From NCBI GenBank assembly GCA_963693305.1, contig OY855916.1, forward strand, positions 5,811,501 through 5,875,500: 64,000 bases of DNA, given 5' to 3'. The translations under genes were made by a program, and so were the position numbers. The stretch comes from Meandrina meandrites (Eukaryota > Cnidaria > Anthozoa > Scleractinia > Meandrinidae). The notes beneath the pieces are model-generated. The model did no database searches and was not told the DNA's origin. It saw only the letters and a program-made list of their open reading frames with translations. This document shows positions 59,901 through 64,000 of this stretch, piece after piece (positions within the stretch are counted from its first letter, which is position 1; each line of letters starts with the position of its first letter).

Positions 59901-62900
59901 TTCACCCTCCCTGATGGTGAACTGCTTCGTTTAGGCCGCATTTTGAAATCGCGCCATGAGGGTGATTATGAATGCAAGGCTTCCAATGCAGCTGGCTCTG
60001 TGACATCTCAAACAACATCGCTGACAATTTACAAAGGTTAGTGAGTATCTGTGTACAATACCACCCAAAAGTACGTAAACACCTTTCCAAATCAATATTG
60101 GCTATTGTCCACTCTCTGTAATATTTTGCAGGAATCGTCAGAATGGTATTAAAAAGATTGCAACAATCAATGTTTTCCCGCCTTTTAACAGCAAGCCAAT
60201 TTATATAATCCAAACAAAACGATCCACTGTACTTTTTACAGCTGCGATTTTATTCTTCTTGCGTACAGCACTTAATCTAAATACCATCACGTGTTTGGCT
60301 GCGTAATTTTGCTTTACCATGCATGCGGCAATGTAATGTTGCGACAATGTTGCGGCACGTGACTGCTGTTGCGCGCAAGTGTTGTGTACAATGTTGCACT
60401 TGCCACGCGTGTGTCCAGTCCTTAGAACGAACGACAATAAGGTACTTTAAAGATAGAGATAATACGTTTTTTCTTATGCTAAGCTACATTTTTACATTTT
60501 ACAACTAGCGCATTCCATAGTAAGCTTTGCGCGCCATCTGAACTAAAAAGTAACATTTGAAGAACTGACCTTTTGTGACGATTTTGTGATCAGTAGAAAT
60601 GGATGAATCACTCTTTCCCATCTTTGTTGCTCTTTTTATCTTCCTGAGCCGTGTCCTCGTATTTTGCACTTTTCGACAAATCTCCGGTGTTCACGTTCTT
60701 GGTCAGCGGTTGATCGCCTGTTCGACTTCAGTACATAGTGTAATAGTCATGATTTATAACGCACTTTTTTCATGTCCATCTATCAAACGTCCGTTTTCAA
60801 ATGGGTTGAAGATAACAAATGAACTGTCAATCAAACAGACCACCACGGAGTTTTTAAAACTCTCGATAATCGGCTTGGATTGAAATTAATTGAACCGGCC
60901 CTAAAGCTCATCTTAAAATTAAAAGCATTCCTATTTTTTAGAGTTCCCGGGAGAGTTATATGATGTTATCTTACATGAAACCAAAGGTGCGGGCATTCTT
61001 CGACATGTACACATGTAGAACTACATGCTGGTGTGTTCCTTTGCTTGTAACCCAGTTCCATGTTTGGTTAACTATTTTCATCATGTACTGTTCATTGTCT
61101 TGAAAATTCATCATTATGTACAACATGTAACGTATTTTGTTTGTCGGTTCACGACCGTGGTTTTGTTTTTGACTAATTACTTCATTTGTGCGTAAAAACA
61201 TGCCACATTTATCAAGCTTTTACAGGATTAAAATTCCTGTGAATGCTTTTGCTAGCTGGGAATAATTTGTTTATTGTTTTACTGTCTTTTGTTGTATACA
61301 AAGTGATGAATACCAGCAAACATTCTCAGCTCTGTTTTGCCTTGATCGATCGATATCATGCACTATGAATTCGGAATCTATATACTTAAATCTTCTTACG
61401 TTTTGTTATCTAAAGCTCTTTTTCATTTCCTTTTTAGAAGTGCTCACTGCAAACTGTTGACTTTCAAAAAACCTCTGCGTTTTACACTGTCTAATTTTTA
61501 AATAACAAGCACAAGTCAAGTGTATTATGCTTGCTTCGCTGGTGTTGTCAATATTCTACAAACATTTGTTTTTCGTTCAATTGTCCCATTGTCTTTCCTC
61601 TGTAAAGTGTGTTCGACCCCTTTTGTTAAAGGTTATTTTTATTTAAAAGAAAAGTAAGCAAAGAACACAGGTTTTCATTACATGTTTCATTAGTTATTTA
61701 CCATGCTTAATGAGATACCATTATTTATCATCACACCTATGGGAATACAAACAGAAAGTCACGCACAATCCCACGGATATAAACATTTAACTTACACCTA
61801 ATAAAGAAGATCATAAGCGAGCTCACCAAAAACCAAATTCTACCACATTAAAAGAAATGAAGTATCGCATTTGCTATGGGGAGCTATATTTAATCGAACT
61901 AAGAGGGTTAAGTAAAAAATCCCTCTGCACTCTTGTCCATGCTTGCATGCATTAGCATAAAGATGTTCTCGAGACAGTTCTTTGTTTTGCGTATTATTCG
62001 CAGACAGGACTCCCAAGAAGAGCAAGCGAAGTGTTTCAAGAACTGTCCAATCGTTTATTTTACCCACAGGGCGTAACCACGTGTAGCACAAAGGGAGGAC
62101 AGTGTGCGAGAAGAGGGTTTTATTTCATAGTTTCACACAAAATGTCGTCGAAATTAAATCATGTTTACTCGGTCAAGAAAGCCCATAAGTCCCTGTCATC
62201 CCCGGTTCAAAACAAGTCTGTTTCATTGGATTTGAGTTAGAAAGTGCTATTTAATCTGCGCTCCTTTCCGTGTAATTCACGATATCTCAAAACTTCTAAT
62301 CTGGGTGTTTGGAGCGAGGTTGGCCGCGGATTGGGCGTCCGACTTCGAAGATTGACAGTTCGAGTCCCTTCGTGGTCGTTTCATTTTGCAATCTTAATTG
62401 AAACTTTTTGTACTGCAATGTACGGTACCGTCAATCTGTCGTTAGTTTGCGGGTATCAATATTTTTGTAACAACAAATTAAACGAACGCTACGAAAACCG
62501 GTATAAAAGTTAAACCACTACCTCATTGCCTTAGCATCATAAACGCTGCATTGTACAAGCTGTTTAAGGCCCGTTTGTGAAAAGGTCGGATTCAGTTTTG
62601 TAAGCTAGCGGTGATTTTATTTATCCTAGTTTTTGGCCTTACTAATCATTGCAGCTTAAAATTAGCAGTAAAAATGCTTTTAAAACAAAAGTATAAACTG
62701 GGTCCTTTTAATCCGGATTTGCGTCAATCAGCTTTCGTGCGAGCAAGCCCAAGCCTGAAAAACGCCAAACTATCGCCCAGCCTGCCGCATCATGCGAAAC
62801 AAAGTTAGAAATGATTATAAATTGATATCTGTCCTCTCTACATTGTAGCACTGTCATTTTTGCTTTCAATTTTTTATCTTTTATTTTTCAGCCTTTTTGC

Positions 62901-63657
62901 TCGTGATTGTGTTGTCCAATGTTTGTTAATTATTTTCTGTTTTGACCACTAAGGCATTTTAACAAAATCTCGTAGTGAAGAGGGCTATCACGTATTTCCC
63001 GCCAAAAGTGGCACTGCTTCACACGCGCGCGCTGTAACTTACAGGAATTCTCATTCTCTTGCCGGCGTATTGTTATTTACATAATTACAAAAAATCTCAA
63101 GGTTTTTATTAAAGCCTGGTTCACACTAGCGACATAACGACATAACGGCAAGGTCACGCAAATGCAAAAAACACCTTATGTTGATGTTTTATGTCACCAG
63201 TGTGAGCAACTTAACATAACGACATAGTAGGAACATAATGACATAAGCATAACGACATAAGGAAAGAACTGAACTTTTCTTTATGTCGTTATGCCCATGT
63301 CGTTATGTCGTTATGTCGCTAGTGTGAACCAGGCTTAACTAAAATGCAATATTTTATTTTTAGCGGGCAGCACGCCATCAGGATTTCCAAGAATAGCCAA
63401 GAATCCTGGGTACGCTCCGGTGACAAGTGGAGATGATGGTTCGTTTGATTGTATTGCCACAGGAACCCCAGCGCCTGTGATATCATGGATCAAGGATTCT
63501 AAACCTGTCGACTTGTCAGACCCAAGAATCAGCATACCCAAACCAGGAACAGTGAAAATAACAAATGTTCAATCTTCGGACGCTGGTTATTACGAGTGCG
63601 TTGCGACTAACAGTCTGGGAATGGTCTACTCATGGATGGCAACCCTCATATATAAAG
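50076..63657 (+). CDS. Ig-superfamily surface or secreted protein, first three coding exons (3' end beyond window)
   Basis: Exons 50076-50157, 59755-60036 and 63364-63657 join in frame, all phase 1. The product starts with a signal peptide (MELFCRRCATFLLLFWTFHS, then VVFA|QSE), followed by two I-set-like Ig domains, one per exon. Domain 1 has CRV..TWYRNG..GDYEC; domain 2 has DCIA..SWIKD..DAGYYEC: each has the Cys-Cys pair and the core Trp. Such Ig modules bind other surface or matrix proteins. The N-terminal Ig architecture fits receptor tyrosine kinases of MuSK type, LAR-type phosphatases, cell adhesion molecules and hemicentins; the part that would decide is outside the window. No gene symbol is justified. 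Confidence 0.85.
52553..52626 (-). repeat. Dispersed repeat, inverted copy
   Basis: Read on the minus strand it gives ggctaggggcattgttcc and attctactggtcctatagtg, pairing with 22145-22228. It lies in the first intron of the Ig gene. Confidence 0.55.
54629..54674. repeat. 46-bp near-perfect palindrome
   Basis: ggtttcaggtgtaccctcgcc, then ttaa, then its reverse complement with one mismatch. It marks two abutting ends of the repeat that occupies 54652-55030. Confidence 0.92.
54652..55030. mobile_element. MITE with TTAAGGYGGGGGTA ends
   Basis: The left end taaggcgggggtacacctg pairs with the right end gtatacccccaccttaa. The interior (54665-54895) recurs inverted at 34990-35205. A 3-4 base target (TTA/TTAA) is possible. 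Confidence 0.65.
55276..56927. mobile_element. 1.65-kb DNA transposon, non-autonomous
   Basis: The ends caaccctccaagtt (left) and aacttggagggttg (right) are exact inverted repeats of 14 bp, flanked by a perfect 5-bp duplication cgagg (55271-55275, 56928-56932). Subterminal regions repeat 'ttttagtcgcca' motifs in both orientations. Inside, cggcttatctgcgggaac (about 55776) and cggcttatctgcgggtg (about 56552) repeat. No transposase ORF was recognised. Confidence 0.8.
56949..57037. repeat. Cluster of four short hairpins
   Basis: In order: ataatgc-gaata-gcattat (56949-56967), agagttgatcaactct (56971-56986), cctccca-tg-tgggagg (56990-57005) and cgaggc-gta-gcctcg (57023-57037). It starts about 20 bases after the transposon's right target duplication. 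Confidence 0.85.
57040..58407. other. Intronic stretch, decayed repeats
   Basis: A block at about 57280-57660 starting ttaaaggggctttgtcacg resembles repeat ends near 25255 and 35713. The rest is AT-rich with tacatgta motifs. Nothing coding. Confidence 0.4.
58408..58611 (+). repeat. 51-bp minisatellite, four copies
   Basis: Copies start at 58408, 58459, 58510 and 58561. Each unit is gtacatgtgacatgtcatgt plus gcatgtcatgtgcatcagca plus gacatcggaaa, with one base change in copy 2. Because 51 is 17 codons and the unit lacks stops in several frames, repetitive ORFs run across it on both strands. It lies in an intron with no splice sites around it. Confidence 0.97.
59085..59160 (-). mobile_element. 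SINE remnant, minus strand
   Basis: On the minus strand it shows cattttgttcttgggcaatc followed by a ggtatctctctccacc block, matching the body of the SINE at 4193-4494. It lies in the Ig gene intron. Confidence 0.5.
59755..60036 (+). CDS. Ig gene exon 2: first Ig domain
   Basis: The acceptor is attttcttgtag and the donor is aaag|gttagt, phase 1 at both ends, 282 bases. Seen: APTATLTAPNGALDRNYIHL, ICRVTGTPKPSITWYRNG, a GELLRLGRILKSRHEGDYEC strand-F region, then KASNAAGS. The usual Asp of the D-x-G-x-Y-x-C motif is His here. Confidence 0.95.
62308..62376 (+). mobile_element. Possible SINE head fragment (tRNA-like)
   Basis: An A-box-like gttggccgcggattgggcg and a B-box-like agttcgagtccc lie at tRNA-like spacing. 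No clean cloverleaf forms, so a tRNA gene is unlikely. Confidence 0.35.
63113..63335. mobile_element. Harbinger-like MITE with TAA target
   Basis: Inverted ends agcctggttcacactagcga and tcgctagtgtgaaccaggct are exact, extend through cataacgacataa, and are flanked by TAA at 63110-63112 and 63336-63338. The interior repeats cataacgacata. It ends 28 bases before the Ig exon at 63364. Confidence 0.9.
63364..63657 (+). CDS. Ig gene exon 3: second Ig domain
   Basis: The acceptor is atatttttattttta gc-side tag at 63361-63363 and the donor is aaag|gtttgt, phase 1 at both ends, 294 bases. Seen: PRIAKNPGYAPVTSGDDGSF, DCIATGTPAPVISWIKD, VKITNVQSSDAGYYEC and VATNSLGMVYS. It is a canonical I-set domain with the full D-A-G-Y-Y-E-C motif. 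Confidence 0.95.
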
Positions 63658-64000
63658 GTTTGTTTAAAAAGGATATTTTTAGTGTATTTTTTGATGACGT
63701 TGATTAAAAAAAATCATATTTCGGAGCTCGCGAGTTCTCTCGCGCGAGGCGCGTTGTCGTGTTTTTGCTTCTCACGTGTTGAATAATCATGCATTTTATG
63801 TTTCAAATTTAGACAAGATGTTTTGTTTTACACTAGAGAAAACTGTTTAAACTCATTTAGTTTTGACGGAAATATGGTTTATAAACCATGGTTTTGACTG
63901 AAATAAGAATACTCGTATAACTCTGTCTCCACTAGAGAGTGAAAATAGTTTAAATATGTGCAACTTGAGAAACTCGTAAAAAACTTGTTCTAACTTGCAA
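63658..64000 (+). other. Start of the next Ig gene intron
   Basis: It follows the donor aaag|gtttgt. Nothing was recognised; the gene must continue to the right of the window. Confidence 0.6.

Larger units (their letters stand above)
60037..63363 (+). other. Second intron of the Ig gene (3.3 kb)
   Basis: It holds an ORF at 60599 that starts like a signal peptide or membrane anchor (see findings), a tRNA-like SINE head near 62310-62375 and the Harbinger-like MITE at 63113. No further Ig exon was seen. Confidence 0.6.

Noticed and set aside
1..64000. CRISPR arrays, bacterial operons, rRNA genes, viral genes
   Set aside because: No repeat-spacer pattern, no ribosome-binding organisation and no rRNA or recognisable viral sequence; the genes are split by introns.

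Overview
The window looks like nuclear DNA of an anthozoan cnidarian, most likely a reef-building coral. It is AT-rich and gene-poor. Its two recognisable genes are split into small exons with consensus GT-AG introns, and the rest is full of short non-autonomous transposons, tRNA-headed SINEs, foldback elements and satellites. The organism call is inference from gene type, intron structure and repeat style; no species can be named. Both genes lie on the + strand.

Region 1 (about 4.7-12.0 kb) carries eight exons of a pentameric ligand-gated ion channel (pLGIC, 'Cys-loop' superfamily). They run from the N-terminal helix to the M4 helix and stop codon. The signal-peptide exon was not found; it lies before 4702 or outside the window. 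The subunit most resembles the GABA-A/glycine (anion) branch by its M2 core and M2-M3 linker, but has two striking departures. Both Cys-loop cysteines are absent (Gly and Phe stand there), and the whole visible extracellular domain has no cysteine. In addition, the Pro-Ala of anion filters before M2 is replaced by Gly-Asp, as in cation channels. This is the most interesting biology in the window. The introns hold two SINEs with target-site duplications, a pogo-like MITE, microsatellites and a G-rich tract.

Region 2 (about 12-50 kb) is a roughly 38 kb stretch without a convincing gene. It contains MITEs, a CCCGGG/poly-G-ended element family (two members), three tandem duplications (169, 219 and 121 bp units), palindromic foldbacks and one orphan exon-like ORF near 45.5 kb.

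Region 3 (50.1-64 kb) begins a second gene. A signal-peptide exon (50076-50157) is followed after a 9.6 kb intron by one Ig-domain exon, then after 3.3 kb by a second Ig-domain exon. All junctions are phase 1, so the Ig modules are symmetrical. The gene continues past the window and is an Ig-superfamily cell-surface or secreted protein; receptor kinase, receptor phosphatase, adhesion protein and hemicentin-like proteins all remain possible. Its introns hold a 51-bp minisatellite, a 1.65 kb transposon with a perfect 5-bp target duplication, a cluster of four hairpins, and a MITE ending only 28 bp before the second Ig exon.

The two genes show no sequence evidence of working together. Either could serve at the cell surface, but no pathway link can be drawn from this window.
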